Assembly (NCBI RefSeq): GCF_000722775.1
Contig: NZ_JPFZ01000009.1
Span: forward strand, 124,001-188,000
Direction: 5' to 3'
Origin: Streptococcus mitis subsp. hohhotensis
GTDB taxonomy: Bacteria; Bacillota; Bacilli; Lactobacillales; Streptococcaceae
Length of the DNA stretch: 64,000 nt
Shown: positions 10,030-18,804 of the stretch, piece by piece
Position numbering within the stretch: position 1 is the stretch's first letter
How the letters are laid out: every line of letters starts with the position of its first letter
Made by a program: the position numbers and the translations under genes
The notes under the pieces: generated by a model
Told to the model about the DNA's origin: nothing
Databases searched by the model: none
Seen by the model: the letters and a program-made list of their open reading frames with translations, nothing else

Positions 10030-10731
10030 ATGGCTTATATTGAGATGAAACACTGTTACAAGCGTTATCAGGTTGGGGACACGGAGATTGTGGCCAATCG
10101 TGATGTGAATTTTGAGATTGAGAAGGGTGAATTGGTTATTATTCTAGGTGCGTCTGGTGCAGGCAAGTCAACGGTTCTTAACCTTCTTGGGGGAATGGAT
10201 ACCAATGACGAGGGGGCAATCTGGATAGATGGTGTTAATATTGCAGACTATAGTTCCCACCAGAGGACCAATTACCGTAGAAATGATGTCGGTTTTGTTT
10301 TTCAGTTTTACAATCTAGTTTCCAATCTAACCGCTAAGGAAAATGTGGAGTTGGCTTCAGAAATCGTGACAGACGCCTTGAATCCTGAACAGGTCTTGAC
10401 AGATGTAGGTCTGGCTCATCGTCTCAATAACTTTCCAGCCCAGCTTTCTGGAGGGGAGCAACAGCGAGTCTCCATTGCACGCGCAGTAGCCAAAAATCCT
10501 AAAATTCTCCTTTGTGATGAACCGACAGGCGCCTTGGATTATCAGACAGGTAAGCAGGTTTTGAAAATTCTCCAAGATATGTCTCGTCAAAAGGGAGCGA
10601 CGGTAATCATCGTGACTCACAATGGAGCTTTGGCGCCCATTGCTGATCGCGTGATTCATATGCACGATGCCAGTGTCAAGGATGTGGTGATCAACCAGCA
10701 TCCTCAGGATATCGACAGTTTGGAGTACTAG
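10030..10731 (+). CDS. ABC transporter ATP-binding protein (MacB/LolD type)
   Basis: ATPase of 233 residues with Walker [11 protein letters not shown]-loop FQFYNL, signature LSGGEQQR, Walker [13 protein letters not shown] and switch histidine VTHN. The PTGALD after Walker B is characteristic of the MacB/LolD/FtsE class that works with FtsX-type permeases. It is expected to power the adjoining permease rather than import a substrate. The ATG at 10030 is preferred, with the purine-rich AGAGAGGGTGG upstream; a GTG at 10021 would add three residues. The stop is one base before the permease start. Confidence 0.92.
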   Translation: MAYIEMKHCYKRYQVGDTEIVANRDVNFEIEKGELVIILGASGAGKSTVLNLLGGMDTNDEGAIWIDGVNIADYSSHQRTNYRRNDVGFVFQFYNLVSNLTAKENVELASEIVTDALNPEQVLTDVGLAHRLNNFPAQLSGGEQQRVSIARAVAKNPKILLCDEPTGALDYQTGKQVLKILQDMSRQKGATVIIVTHNGALAPIADRVIHMHDASVKDVVINQHPQDIDSLEY

Positions 10732-10732
10732 C

Positions 10733-13441
10733 ATGATGAAGCGAAAAACCTATTGGAAGGATTTAATTCAGTCCTTCACAGGCTCCAAGGGGCGTTTTTT
10801 ATCCATTTTAACCTTGATGATGTTGGGGTCTCTAGCCATAGTAGGCCTCAAAGTGACTAGCCCCAACATGGAGGCGACAGCTAATGCTTATTTAAGAACT
10901 GCTCAAACCTTGGATTTGGCAGTTATGTCTAATTATGGTTTGGATCAAACAGATCAAGAAGAACTAGAACAGATAGAGGGCGCAGAGGTTGAGTTTGGCT
11001 ATTTGACAGATGTGACTATGGAAAATGGGCAGGATGCCATTCGGCTGTACTCCAAACCAGAGCGAATTTCAACCTTTCAGCTAAGAGAGGGACGACTTCC
11101 TCAGTCAGACAAGGAAATTGCTTTGGCCACTCATTTGCAAGGCCAATACAGCGTGGGACAGGAGATTAGTTTTAAAGAAAAAGAAGAGGGTCATTCCCCT
11201 CTAAAAGGCCATACTTATACCATTTCTGGTTTTGTGGATTCAGCTGAAATCCTCTCCCAGCGAGATATGGGCTACGCAGGAAGTGGAAGTGGGACTCTGA
11301 CAGCCTATGGGGTGATTTTACCTAGTCAGTTTGATCAGAAAGTCTACAATATAGCTCGTTTGAAATATCAAGATTTAGCAGGATTAAATGCTTTTTCAGC
11401 AGCTTATGAAGAGAAATCCAAGCAACATCAGGAAGAACTTGAACAAGTTCTATCTGATAATGGCAAGGCACGTCTACAACTCTTGAGAAAAGAAGGACAA
11501 GAGTCTCTAGACAAAGGCAAAGAAACCCTTGATAAGGCTGAGACTAATCTGCAGGAAGGCCAGCGTCGTTTAGCAGCTGCTCAAGCTCGTATACAGGCTC
11601 AGGAAAGTCAACTAGCCTTGCTTCCTCAAGCTCAGAGAGAGCAGGCTAGTGCTCAACTTACCCAAGCTAAGCAGGAATTGGGTAAAGAAGAGGATAGACT
11701 AAAGCAGGCTGAACAAAATCTAGCCCAAGAAAAGGAAAAACTAGAAAAACATCAGCAAGTATTGGATGATTTGGCTGAGCCCAAGTATCAAGTCTATAAT
11801 CGTCAGACCGTGCCTGGCGGTCAGGGCTACCTCATGTACAGCAATGCTTCAGCCAGTATTCGGGCAGTGGGCAATATCTTTCCTGTAGTGCTTTATGCCG
11901 TAGCAGCTATGGTGACCTTTACCACCATGACTCGTTTTGTGGATGAAGAGCGAACTCATGCAGGGATTTTTAAGGCCTTGGGCTATCGCAGCAAGGATAT
12001 TATCGCCAAGTTTCTCCTCTACGGTCTAGTAGCTGGTACTCTAGGAACAGCTCTAGGTAGCATACTTGGTCATTATTTGCTAGCCAGTGTGATTTCAAGT
12101 GTCATTACAAAAGGCATGGTGGTGGGAGAAACTCAGATTCAGTTCTATTGGACCTATAGTTTATTAGCTCTTGGTTTGAGTTGGTCGGCGAGTGTGTTAC
12201 CAGCTTATCTGGTAGCTAAGAGGGAACTGCACGATGAAGCAGCCCAGCTTTTACTGCCTAAACCTCCTGTTAAAGGAGCTAAAATCTTACTGGAGCGCAT
12301 CGGTTTTATTTGGCGTCGTCTCAGTTTTACTCATAAGGTAACAGCTCGCAATATCTTCCGTTATAAGCAGCGGATGTCGATGACGATCTTTGGTGTGGCA
12401 GGTTCAGTCGCTCTGCTCTTTGCAGGTTTGGGAATCCAATCCTCTGTAGCAGGAGTTCCGTCTAGACAGTTTCAACAAATTCAACAGTATCAGATGATTG
12501 TCTCTGAAAATCTTAGTGCGACCAATCAGGACAAGGCAGAGCTAGAAGAAGTATTGAAAGGGCAAGATATCCAAGCTTACCAGAAAGTCTATTCTAAAAC
12601 GCTAGACAAGGATTTCAAAGGTAAGGCTGGTCTTCAAACTATTACTCTTATGATGACATATAAGGAAGATTTGACTCCCTTTATCCATCTGCAAAATCAT
12701 CAGCAGGAGCTGACATTAAAAGATGGCGTCGTTATTACAGATAAACTAGCCCAGCTGGCAGGTATCAAGGTTGGGCAGACTCTAGAAATTGAAGGTAAAG
12801 AGCTAAAGGTCGCTGCCATTGCTGAGAACTACGTTGGTCACTTTATTTATATGAGTCAGGCTAGCTATGAGCAAATTTACGGACAGCTACCCCAAGCCAA
12901 CACTTATTTGGTCTCGTTAAGAGATACCAGTGCTACTAGTATCGAAAGACAGGCAGGCTTACTTATGAATCAATCTGCGGTGTCCAGCGTCGTCCAGAAT
13001 GCTTCAGCCATTCGCCTCTTTGACTCCGTCGCCAGCTCACTCAATCAGACCATGACCATCTTGGTCATCGTATCGGTTCTGTTGGCTATTGTTATCCTCT
13101 ACAATCTGACCAATATCAACGTGGCTGAGAGAATCCGTGAACTCTCCACTATCAAGGTTCTCGGTTTTCATAATAATGAAGTTACCCTCTACATTTATCG
13201 TGAGACGATTGTGCTGTCCCTTGTGGGAATCGTACTTGGTTTGGTATCTGGTTTCTATTTACACCAATTTTTGATTCAAATGATTTCGCCTGCGACTATT
13301 CTCTTTTATCCGCAGGTAGGCTGGGAAGTCTATGTAATTCCAGTGGCAGCAGTAAGCATCATTTTGGCCTTGCTTGGTTTCTTTGTCAATTATCATCTGA
13401 GAAAGGTTGATATGCTTGAAGCCTTGAAATCTGTAGAGTAA
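10733..13441 (+). CDS. FtsX-type ABC transporter permease with extracellular coiled coil
   Basis: 902-residue permease with two FtsX-type halves. A membrane segment at about 19-42 is followed by a MacB-like periplasm-facing domain. A long Gln/Glu/Lys/Ala coiled coil spans about 225-345 (for example ETLDKAETNLQEGQRRLAAA). Membrane segments then occur at about 380-505, around 555 and at 765-895. Proteins of this build usually handle antimicrobial peptides, lipoproteins or cell-wall hydrolase control; the substrate here is unknown. It is co-translated with the ATPase at 10030. ATG 10733 and 10736 are both possible starts. Confidence 0.9.
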   Translation: MMKRKTYWKDLIQSFTGSKGRFLSILTLMMLGSLAIVGLKVTSPNMEATANAYLRTAQTLDLAVMSNYGLDQTDQEELEQIEGAEVEFGYLTDVTMENGQDAIRLYSKPERISTFQLREGRLPQSDKEIALATHLQGQYSVGQEISFKEKEEGHSPLKGHTYTISGFVDSAEILSQRDMGYAGSGSGTLTAYGVILPSQFDQKVYNIARLKYQDLAGLNAFSAAYEEKSKQHQEELEQVLSDNGKARLQLLRKEGQESLDKGKETLDKAETNLQEGQRRLAAAQARIQAQESQLALLPQAQREQASAQLTQAKQELGKEEDRLKQAEQNLAQEKEKLEKHQQVLDDLAEPKYQVYNRQTVPGGQGYLMYSNASASIRAVGNIFPVVLYAVAAMVTFTTMTRFVDEERTHAGIFKALGYRSKDIIAKFLLYGLVAGTLGTALGSILGHYLLASVISSVITKGMVVGETQIQFYWTYSLLALGLSWSASVLPAYLVAKRELHDEAAQLLLPKPPVKGAKILLERIGFIWRRLSFTHKVTARNIFRYKQRMSMTIFGVAGSVALLFAGLGIQSSVAGVPSRQFQQIQQYQMIVSENLSATNQDKAELEEVLKGQDIQAYQKVYSKTLDKDFKGKAGLQTITLMMTYKEDLTPFIHLQNHQQELTLKDGVVITDKLAQLAGIKVGQTLEIEGKELKVAAIAENYVGHFIYMSQASYEQIYGQLPQANTYLVSLRDTSATSIERQAGLLMNQSAVSSVVQNASAIRLFDSVASSLNQTMTILVIVSVLLAIVILYNLTNINVAERIRELSTIKVLGFHNNEVTLYIYRETIVLSLVGIVLGLVSGFYLHQFLIQMISPATILFYPQVGWEVYVIPVAAVSIILALLGFFVNYHLRKVDMLEALKSVE

Positions 13442-13489
13442 GATAGCTGTTTTTAGCTGATTGACCTTGTATTTACGAGTAAATCATGA

Positions 13490-13595
13490 CCACCCGCATA
13501 GCGGGTGGTTTTTTTGTCTCGCACCTAGCGGAGCGAGACGAACTAATAGTCACATAATTATAAGGCTGATAGTATTCATTTCACTATCAGCCTTA
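13490..13595. other. Three consecutive hairpins between exporter and tprA-like gene
   Basis: Three inverted repeats lie in about 100 bases. First is ACCACCCGC-atAGCGGGTGGT followed by a T run (about 13491-13516), a strong terminator for the + strand exporter. Second is GTCTCGC (13516-13522) with GCGAGAC (13533-13539). Third is a perfect 13-bp stem, TAAGGCTGATAGT (13561-13573) with ACTATCAGCCTTA (13583-13595), probably ending the reverse-strand regulator, though it lacks a long T run. Confidence 0.75.
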
Positions 13596-13638
13596 CAGGT
13601 TATTTAACGTTTCAGAAAAACTATAATGTCAAGATTAA

Positions 13639-14502
13639 CTAAACAGTATCTAATTCCTTCAAATAATTTTCTATCTTCATCAACATTAAAGGATTGTTAT
13701 AAATCTTACATAACTCTCTTGCTTCTATATAATAATTTTTGACTTGTTCTTTGTCTAGAAATTTGGCTCCAGCATTTCCTACAAGAATAAGTAGAGAAGC
13801 CAGTTGGTAGCTTGTCTGTCTTTGTTTACAGAGTTCAATCGTCTCAAGAGCTTCTTGGATGGCTTCGTTATATTTTTCCTTTGACACTAGGTAGTGAGCG
13901 TAGTTGTAACGAACTCTGATGTAGCCAAATAAAAACTCTTGATGCTCAAAATTTTTTGTCTGATATAACTCCATCAAATGAGAGTAGTTTACCTCATATT
14001 CTTGTTCACGACCCACTAAGGAATAGAAATTAGATAGAGTATTCAATGCCTTTAAATAAATCAGAGTATTTGAGGAGACTTTTAATAATATATTTTCCAA
14101 TGAAGAAATTGCCTCACACTTACTGTCATATTGATAGAAGTCAATAATAGCTTTAATCCATTCAAGGTAAGTTCGGTCTTCTAGTGTTAGAAAGGTGCTT
14201 CGCTCAACCTCTATTTTATAAAGATATTCTAAATCGTCATAATTTCTATCATCTAATAGGCGAGCAGATAATTGCTTGAAATTAGAGAGGTTAGATTTAA
14301 TTTCAATTTGTTCATTGAAAAAGTAATCTAATGGTACTTCAAGTCGTTGGGAGAGTTTGAACAAAAGGTCTGCGGAGGGAATGAAATGTCCTCTCTCAAT
14401 TTTACTAATCTGGCTTTGTTCACAAATTCCTTCTGCAAGAGTTTGTTGGGAGAGTCTCAGCTCTTTTCTTTTCAATCTGAATTTCTCTGCGAGTGTATTC
14501 AT
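13639..14502 (-). CDS. tprA: TprA/PlcR-type peptide-responsive transcription regulator
   Basis: 287-residue cytoplasmic regulator with an N-terminal XRE helix-turn-helix (about 6-62, RLKRKELRLSQQTLAEGICEQSQISKIERG) followed by repeated helical pairs typical of TPR domains (about 70-287). This build matches the RNPP family (PlcR, PrgX, TprA). In pneumococcus TprA represses phrA and a lantibiotic cluster until imported PhrA peptide binds its TPR domain. The divergent gene at 14675 encodes a peptide ending SNGPDVGKAD, close to the pneumococcal PhrA C-terminus, which supports the assignment. The symbol is by similarity only. It is transcribed away from the exporter genes downstream of the peptide. 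Confidence 0.83.
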   Translation of the reverse strand: MNTLAEKFRLKRKELRLSQQTLAEGICEQSQISKIERGHFIPSADLLFKLSQRLEVPLDYFFNEQIEIKSNLSNFKQLSARLLDDRNYDDLEYLYKIEVERSTFLTLEDRTYLEWIKAIIDFYQYDSKCEAISSLENILLKVSSNTLIYLKALNTLSNFYSLVGREQEYEVNYSHLMELYQTKNFEHQEFLFGYIRVRYNYAHYLVSKEKYNEAIQEALETIELCKQRQTSYQLASLLILVGNAGAKFLDKEQVKNYYIEARELCKIYNNPLMLMKIENYLKELDTV

Positions 14503-14674
14503 TAAAGATAATAAACCTTCCTATTTGCTTAATTTCATTATAAAATTTTTAGTTCAAATAGCAAGTTAAAGGAATAAATAATTCCCTATGGTAATAAACT
14601 AAAAAAAGTCAAAAATTACATAAAAATGCTTTACCGAATAATATATATATGTTAAAATAAAAACAAGGAAATAG

Positions 14675-14821
14675 AAAGCGGTTTCATTTGCATTACTAGG
14701 TGTTTTTATGTTTAGTAATACAATTCCTTACCAACAGTTTATTCAGAAGAATAAACAATTGGAGATTCGAGTGCAATCACAAAAGAAGTCCAATGGTCCT
14801 GATGTTGGGAAGGCTGATTGA
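14675..14821 (+). pseudogene. phrA: PhrA-like signal peptide gene lacking a start codon
   Basis: The frame ending at the TGA 14819-14821 reads, from 14675, a Lys, a hydrophobic run (AVSFALLGVFMF), a polar stretch, and the C-terminus SNGPDVGKAD. Pneumococcal PhrA, as I recall, ends SNGLDVGKAD with LDVGKAD active, so the peptide gene is recognisable with Leu replaced by Pro. A TAG lies in frame at 14672 and no ATG, GTG or TTG precedes the hydrophobic run. The first start, ATG 14708, would cut through the export signal. An AAGGAA site at 14665-14670 sits where a start near 14677 would be served. Loss of about 5 bases between GAAA repeats would explain it. Confidence 0.72.
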
Positions 14822-15222
14822 TTTCGTATTACTTTAAAATTCAACTATTTAGAGAAAGGTATTCTGATGAGAGCTTGTAACAATACCAGATAGATATAAG
14901 AATGGAGATGTTTGATAAAATGCTTTCATAGCTAACCAACTGTTGAAAATTATGAGTTACAAAATCTAAAGTATTTAAGATTGGTTTATAAAATTAGGTC
15001 TCTGCCTGTAGAAAGGAACGTGCAGTTAGAAAGGAGGAAAAAATAGGATACTATAATTCAGACTGAGATTTCTAATTAAAATATGTAGTTGCATTTCGCT
15101 CATTTTCATAATATTTCATTCAGAGGAGTAATAATATGTTAAAAATTAGATTTGATGCGGGATGGTAAAGAATAATTGAAGAAGATTCTTTTATCAATAG
15201 TTTAGTAAGCTTGTTAGTTTAT
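14822..15222 (+). other. Gene-poor stretch between phrA relic and bacteriocin-type exporter
   Basis: About 400 AT-rich bases with no substantial open frame. Two strong ribosome binding sites remain: AAAGGAGG at about 15029, followed by ATAG rather than ATG, and GAGGAG at about 15123. The second serves a 10-codon frame, 15136-15168 (MLKIRFDAGW). The pattern suggests decayed small-peptide genes where a bacteriocin precursor would be expected, but no recognisable precursor remains. Confidence 0.45.
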
Positions 15223-15254
15223 AGAGGGCAGGGGTATTTCTGCCCTCTGCTTTA
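15223..15254 (+). terminator. Hairpin terminator/attenuator upstream of exporter
   Basis: Perfect 9-bp stem AGAGGGCAG (15223-15231) with CTGCCCTCT (15240-15248), 8-base loop and a weak T-containing tail. It lies 22 bases before the exporter start. Such hairpins often sit between a bacteriocin precursor gene and its transporter to dampen read-through. Confidence 0.7.
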
Positions 15255-15270
15255 GAATAAGGAATGCACT

Positions 15271-17286
15271 ATGAAAAAATTATTTATACTCATATCCAAC
15301 CTGCTTGCTAGTTTGTTCTTTGTTTGGGTATTTACCATTTGGACTGATACATATGTCTCCTATTATTACCCCAACGTTGTTGTACGTGATTCTTCCCCTG
15401 AAACAACTTTTCAGCATGTTGCTACACGCTTGGAAAAACTAGCAGAAGAAACGGATAGCTTTATTGCGATTCAACACCAGGATCCTAACTCAGAAGGTAC
15501 TCCAGTGTTTTCTTATACGACCTTTGGGAACGGAAAGTTGCCTGATGGGCTACAGGAAAAAAATCTAGAAGATGCTCAAAGTAGTAGTGTTGAAACAAAC
15601 TATTTTGTATTCGATGGAAACCTAGATATTCACTTGCTAAAGGAGGAGCTAAGTCAACTTGGCTTGACTAACATGCACCTGACAATTCCATCTAAACTAT
15701 CTACGTTAATGGCTATCTTTAGTAACGGATTTCAGTTAATCAGTCTATTGATTTTCATCTTAACCTTTGGAGCACTGACTTTAATTAGTCAAATTAGCCA
15801 ATTACGATCGTCGGGCATTCGCCTCATTTCAGGAGAGAAACGGTGGTCCATTTTCCTTAGACCAGTTGGTGAGGATTTGAAAGGGATAGCTGTTGGTTTC
15901 AGTTTAGCTGGCGTGCTCGCCATTCTTATGCAAAAAATTCTGTCGCTTCCAACGCAATCCCTAATGACCATAGGAGAAGGCTTGCTCAGTTATAATCTCA
16001 TCTTGTTGTCGATCTCCCTGTTTTTCGCTCAACTCTTCGCAGTTGGGATAAAAAAGATACACCTGATGCAGATTATAAAAGGGCAAGTGCCTGTCAGAGG
16101 AATCATTAGTTTGATTTTAATCGGTCAACTATTAGCGATTATTATTGTAACGCTGGGAATAGGGAGTAGCTTAAAGTATTCCCAAGTCTGGCAACAGCAT
16201 CGGATTGGACAAGAGGCTTGGAGCCAGGAAAGGCAACTGATTACCCTATCAATCAGCCGTGAAGGAACGAGTCCTGGTTTTGATGAACAAGCTCAAAGGA
16301 AACTCAGAACTTGGTATCAATTGATGGATCTGGCTGTTTCAGAAAAAAAGGCTTTCTTATCTAGACACCAGTTAATTGACCGTTCTTTGCAAAATGGCAT
16401 GGCTTCCTCCAAAAACTTGACAACCTCTACAGAATGGCACGACTACAGCCCGAATGGCAATGTCCTTATCGTCACACCGCAATACTTGGAGCGTCAAAAC
16501 ATTCCTGTAGATACAACTATTGAGCAAAAGATGAATCACCTTGATGTAGGGGAGTTTGTCTTATTGCTGCCTGAACACCTCCGTTCAGAGGAAGAACATT
16601 ATAAATCTGTTTTTGAAGACGACTTAACCAGTCGCATGTCTAGTCAAGATGAACGACAGCAAATGACTGCTACGGTAGGTTATTTGGAATCAGGTCAGGA
16701 TCGTTTTGTGTATAATACGACCCCTATTTCTTACCAGCAGTTTTTGAAAGATCCAATCATCATTGTTATAACACCCCAATCAACTGGTCCACAGTCCATT
16801 TTGTTTTGGGTAGACGCAGTACAGAACTACGCTCTCTTTAATCAATTGTCTGATGCCCAGGAGCTTATCCAGAGACAAGGCATTGAAAATTGGGTCTCAG
16901 AAATGCAAACAGGTTACCACAACTACATCACATTATTGGATAATATCCAGAGGGAACGTTGGGTAATGCTAGCAGGAGCTGTGCTTGGGATTGCAACTTC
17001 AATCTTGTTGTTTAACACTATGAATAGGCTCTACTTTGAAGAATTTAGACGTGCCATTTTTATCAAACGCATTGCAGGTCTCAGGTTCTTAGAAATCCAT
17101 CGCACTTATCTCTTTGCTCAACTGGGTGTGTTTTTACTGGGATTTGTTGCGAGTGTATTTCTTCAGGTAGAGATAGTAGTTGCTTTCTTAGTCTTGTTAC
17201 TCTTTACTGGTCTATCTCTTTTACAGTTACATGTCCAAATGCAGAAAGAAAACAAGATGTCCATGCTTGTTTTGAAGGGAGGTTAA
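15271..17286 (+). CDS. Bacteriocin-associated integral membrane protein (DUF1430 type)
   Basis: 671-residue membrane protein with one N-terminal segment (about 5-28), a long extracytoplasmic part, a membrane block at about 148-310, a second large outer loop (about 315-560) and a C-terminal block (about 565-660). Size and topology fit the DUF1430 "bacteriocin-associated" permease family found with lactococcin 972-type systems, where it forms an ABC exporter or immunity complex with the next gene. A two-base gap separates it from the ATPase. No signal-peptide or enzyme motif was seen. No precursor gene is recognisable upstream, so the role may now be immunity or general export. Confidence 0.8.
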   Translation: MKKLFILISNLLASLFFVWVFTIWTDTYVSYYYPNVVVRDSSPETTFQHVATRLEKLAEETDSFIAIQHQDPNSEGTPVFSYTTFGNGKLPDGLQEKNLEDAQSSSVETNYFVFDGNLDIHLLKEELSQLGLTNMHLTIPSKLSTLMAIFSNGFQLISLLIFILTFGALTLISQISQLRSSGIRLISGEKRWSIFLRPVGEDLKGIAVGFSLAGVLAILMQKILSLPTQSLMTIGEGLLSYNLILLSISLFFAQLFAVGIKKIHLMQIIKGQVPVRGIISLILIGQLLAIIIVTLGIGSSLKYSQVWQQHRIGQEAWSQERQLITLSISREGTSPGFDEQAQRKLRTWYQLMDLAVSEKKAFLSRHQLIDRSLQNGMASSKNLTTSTEWHDYSPNGNVLIVTPQYLERQNIPVDTTIEQKMNHLDVGEFVLLLPEHLRSEEEHYKSVFEDDLTSRMSSQDERQQMTATVGYLESGQDRFVYNTTPISYQQFLKDPIIIVITPQSTGPQSILFWVDAVQNYALFNQLSDAQELIQRQGIENWVSEMQTGYHNYITLLDNIQRERWVMLAGAVLGIATSILLFNTMNRLYFEEFRRAIFIKRIAGLRFLEIHRTYLFAQLGVFLLGFVASVFLQVEIVVAFLVLLLFTGLSLLQLHVQMQKENKMSMLVLKGG

Positions 17287-17287
17287 T

Positions 17288-17920
17288 ATGATTGAACTTA
17301 AACAGGTGAGTAAATCTTTTGGAGAACGAGAGTTATTTTCGAATCTTTCAATGACATTTGAGGCTGGAAAAGTCTATGCCTTAATTGGTTCAAGTGGTAG
17401 CGGAAAAACAACCTTGATGAACATGATTGGGAAATTAGAATCTTATGATGGGACGATTTTTTACCGAGGTAAAGACTTGGCCAATTATAAATCGAGTGAT
17501 TTTTTCCGTCACGAATTGGGCTACCTCTTCCAGAACTTTGGCTTAATTGAAAACCAAAGTATTGAAGAAAACCTTAAGCTAGGTCTCATTGGTCAAAAGT
17601 TGAGTCGGTCGGAACAGCGGTTGAGGCAGAAGCAGGCTTTAGAACAGGTCGGCCTGGCTTATCTTGACCTAGATAAGCGCATCTTTGAGTTATCGGGCGG
17701 AGAATCGCAACGGGTTGCCTTGGCAAAAGTTATCTTAAAGAATCCACCCTTTATTCTGGCAGATGAGCCAACAGCTTCAATAGACCCAGCAACCTCTCAG
17801 TTGATTATGGAGATTTTGCTATCTCTTCGAGATGATAATAGGCTAATCATTATCGCAACACATAATCCGGCAATTTGGGAGATGGCTGATGAAGTGTTCA
17901 CGATGGATCGTCTGAAATAA
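17288..17920 (+). CDS. ABC transporter ATPase, bacteriocin-export type
   Basis: 210-residue ATPase with Walker A GSSGSGKTT, Q-loop LFQNFGL, signature LSGGESQR, Walker B FILADEPTASID and switch histidine ATHNP. The short form and its pairing with a DUF1430 membrane protein match the lactococcin 972-group export ATPases. It has an AGGGAGG-type ribosome binding site within the end of the upstream gene. Both genes form one operon, probably reading on from the PhrA/TprA-controlled region. A 7-bp hairpin, GTAGGAG...CTCCTAC at about 17981-18002, follows. Confidence 0.87.
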   Translation: MIELKQVSKSFGERELFSNLSMTFEAGKVYALIGSSGSGKTTLMNMIGKLESYDGTIFYRGKDLANYKSSDFFRHELGYLFQNFGLIENQSIEENLKLGLIGQKLSRSEQRLRQKQALEQVGLAYLDLDKRIFELSGGESQRVALAKVILKNPPFILADEPTASIDPATSQLIMEILLSLRDDNRLIIIATHNPAIWEMADEVFTMDRLK

Positions 17921-18005
17921 AAATCCTTGTTTTTAATTGCACGATGAGTTACCGAAATATTATCATGAATCAATAATAGCGTAGGAGAGATTTTCCTCCT
18001 ACAAT

Positions 18006-18119
18006 CGTTTCAAAAGAAATATTTACCCATTGGGAGAAGATGTTGCAGTGGATAATGTGTTACTCACTGAAAAATATAATTTTCAACTAAAAGATTTTGA
18101 AGGATTCATTTCAAAATAA
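18006..18119 (+). pseudogene. Short coding relic before the tpx terminator
   Basis: A frame without a start codon reads RFKRNIYPLGEDVAVDNVLLTEKYNFQLKDFEGFISK and ends at TAA 18117-18119. Its amino acid composition is protein-like, but the frame is closed by TAG at 17982. I do not recognise the parent. It may be the tail of a gene lost when the 13.6-18.1 kb island formed. Confidence 0.3.
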
Positions 18120-18138
18120 ACAATAATTAAAGAATAAG

Positions 18139-18189
18139 AAAAATCCTCCGTTTCAAAGAGTAGGGAACTCTTTGTGACAGAGGATTTTT
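18139..18189 (-). terminator. Terminator of the psa-tpx operon
   Basis: Outer arms AAAAATCCTC (18139-18148) and GAGGATTTTT (18180-18189) enclose an inner CAAAGAGT/ACTCTTTG stem. It lies directly after the tpx stop on the reverse strand and has T runs in both directions. Confidence 0.85.
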
Positions 18190-18190
18190 T

Positions 18191-18682
18191 CTATAGGGCT
18201 TTAGCGGCTGCAATTGCGGCTTCGAAGTTTGGTTCAGAGTTGATATTGTCCACGTATTCAACGTAGCGAATCGTATTGTCAGTATCGAGGACAAAGACTG
18301 CGCGTGCCAATAGGTGCCACTCATTGATTAAGAGGGCATAATCACGTCCAAAGGAATGGTCGAAATAGTCTGAGAGCATGATGGCATTTTCAATACCTTC
18401 AGCACCGCACCAACGTTTTTGGGCAAAAGGGAGGTCCATGGAAACAGTCAAGACAACTGTATTATCCAGTCCAGCCAATTCTTCATTAAAACGACGCGTT
18501 TGAGTTGAACAGATACCTGTATCGATAGAAGGCACGACACTCAAGACTTTTTTCTTGCCATCAAAATCAGCTAGAGATTTTTTAGAAAGGTCTGTAGTAG
18601 TGAGTGAAAAATCAAGTGCCTTGTCGCCGACTTGTAGTTGTTTACCTGTAAAGCTCACAGGATTTCCGAGGAAAGTTACCAT
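18191..18682 (-). CDS. tpx: Thiol peroxidase Tpx (PsaD)
   Basis: 163-residue atypical 2-Cys peroxiredoxin that reduces hydrogen peroxide and organic peroxides using thioredoxin. The peroxidatic cysteine is C58 in the [17 protein letters not shown] signature, and the resolving cysteine is C92 in RWCGAEG. The ATG at 18682 gives the family start MVTFLGNPV, with a GGAG site just upstream; the open frame extends 31 codons further but is not homologous. It is last in the psaB-psaC-psaA-tpx group, separated from psaA by a hairpin that may lower its expression. Confidence 0.97.
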   Translation of the reverse strand: MVTFLGNPVSFTGKQLQVGDKALDFSLTTTDLSKKSLADFDGKKKVLSVVPSIDTGICSTQTRRFNEELAGLDNTVVLTVSMDLPFAQKRWCGAEGIENAIMLSDYFDHSFGRDYALLINEWHLLARAVFVLDTDNTIRYVEYVDNINSEPNFEAAIAAAKAL

Positions 18683-18764
18683 AAGATACTCCAATCTTTT
18701 TTCTTCCATTTTAGCTGAAACAGTCAGAATTTTCCAATGATTTGACTGGAAATGTGGGCATAGA

Positions 18765-18797
18765 AAAAACGTCAATTCGGAAAAGAATGACGTTTTT
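18765..18797 (-). terminator. Hairpin between psaA and tpx
   Basis: AAAAACGTCA (18765-18774) pairs with TGACGTTTTT (18788-18797), with a T run on either strand. It is probably a partial terminator separating psaA from tpx. Confidence 0.8.
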
Positions 18798-18804
18798 CAG
18801 AGGC

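Noticed and set aside
18191-18775. Longer tpx start at 18775
   Set aside because: The added 31 residues are not Tpx-like and lie over the psaA-tpx hairpin; ATG 18682 has a good ribosome binding site and gives the standard 163 residues.
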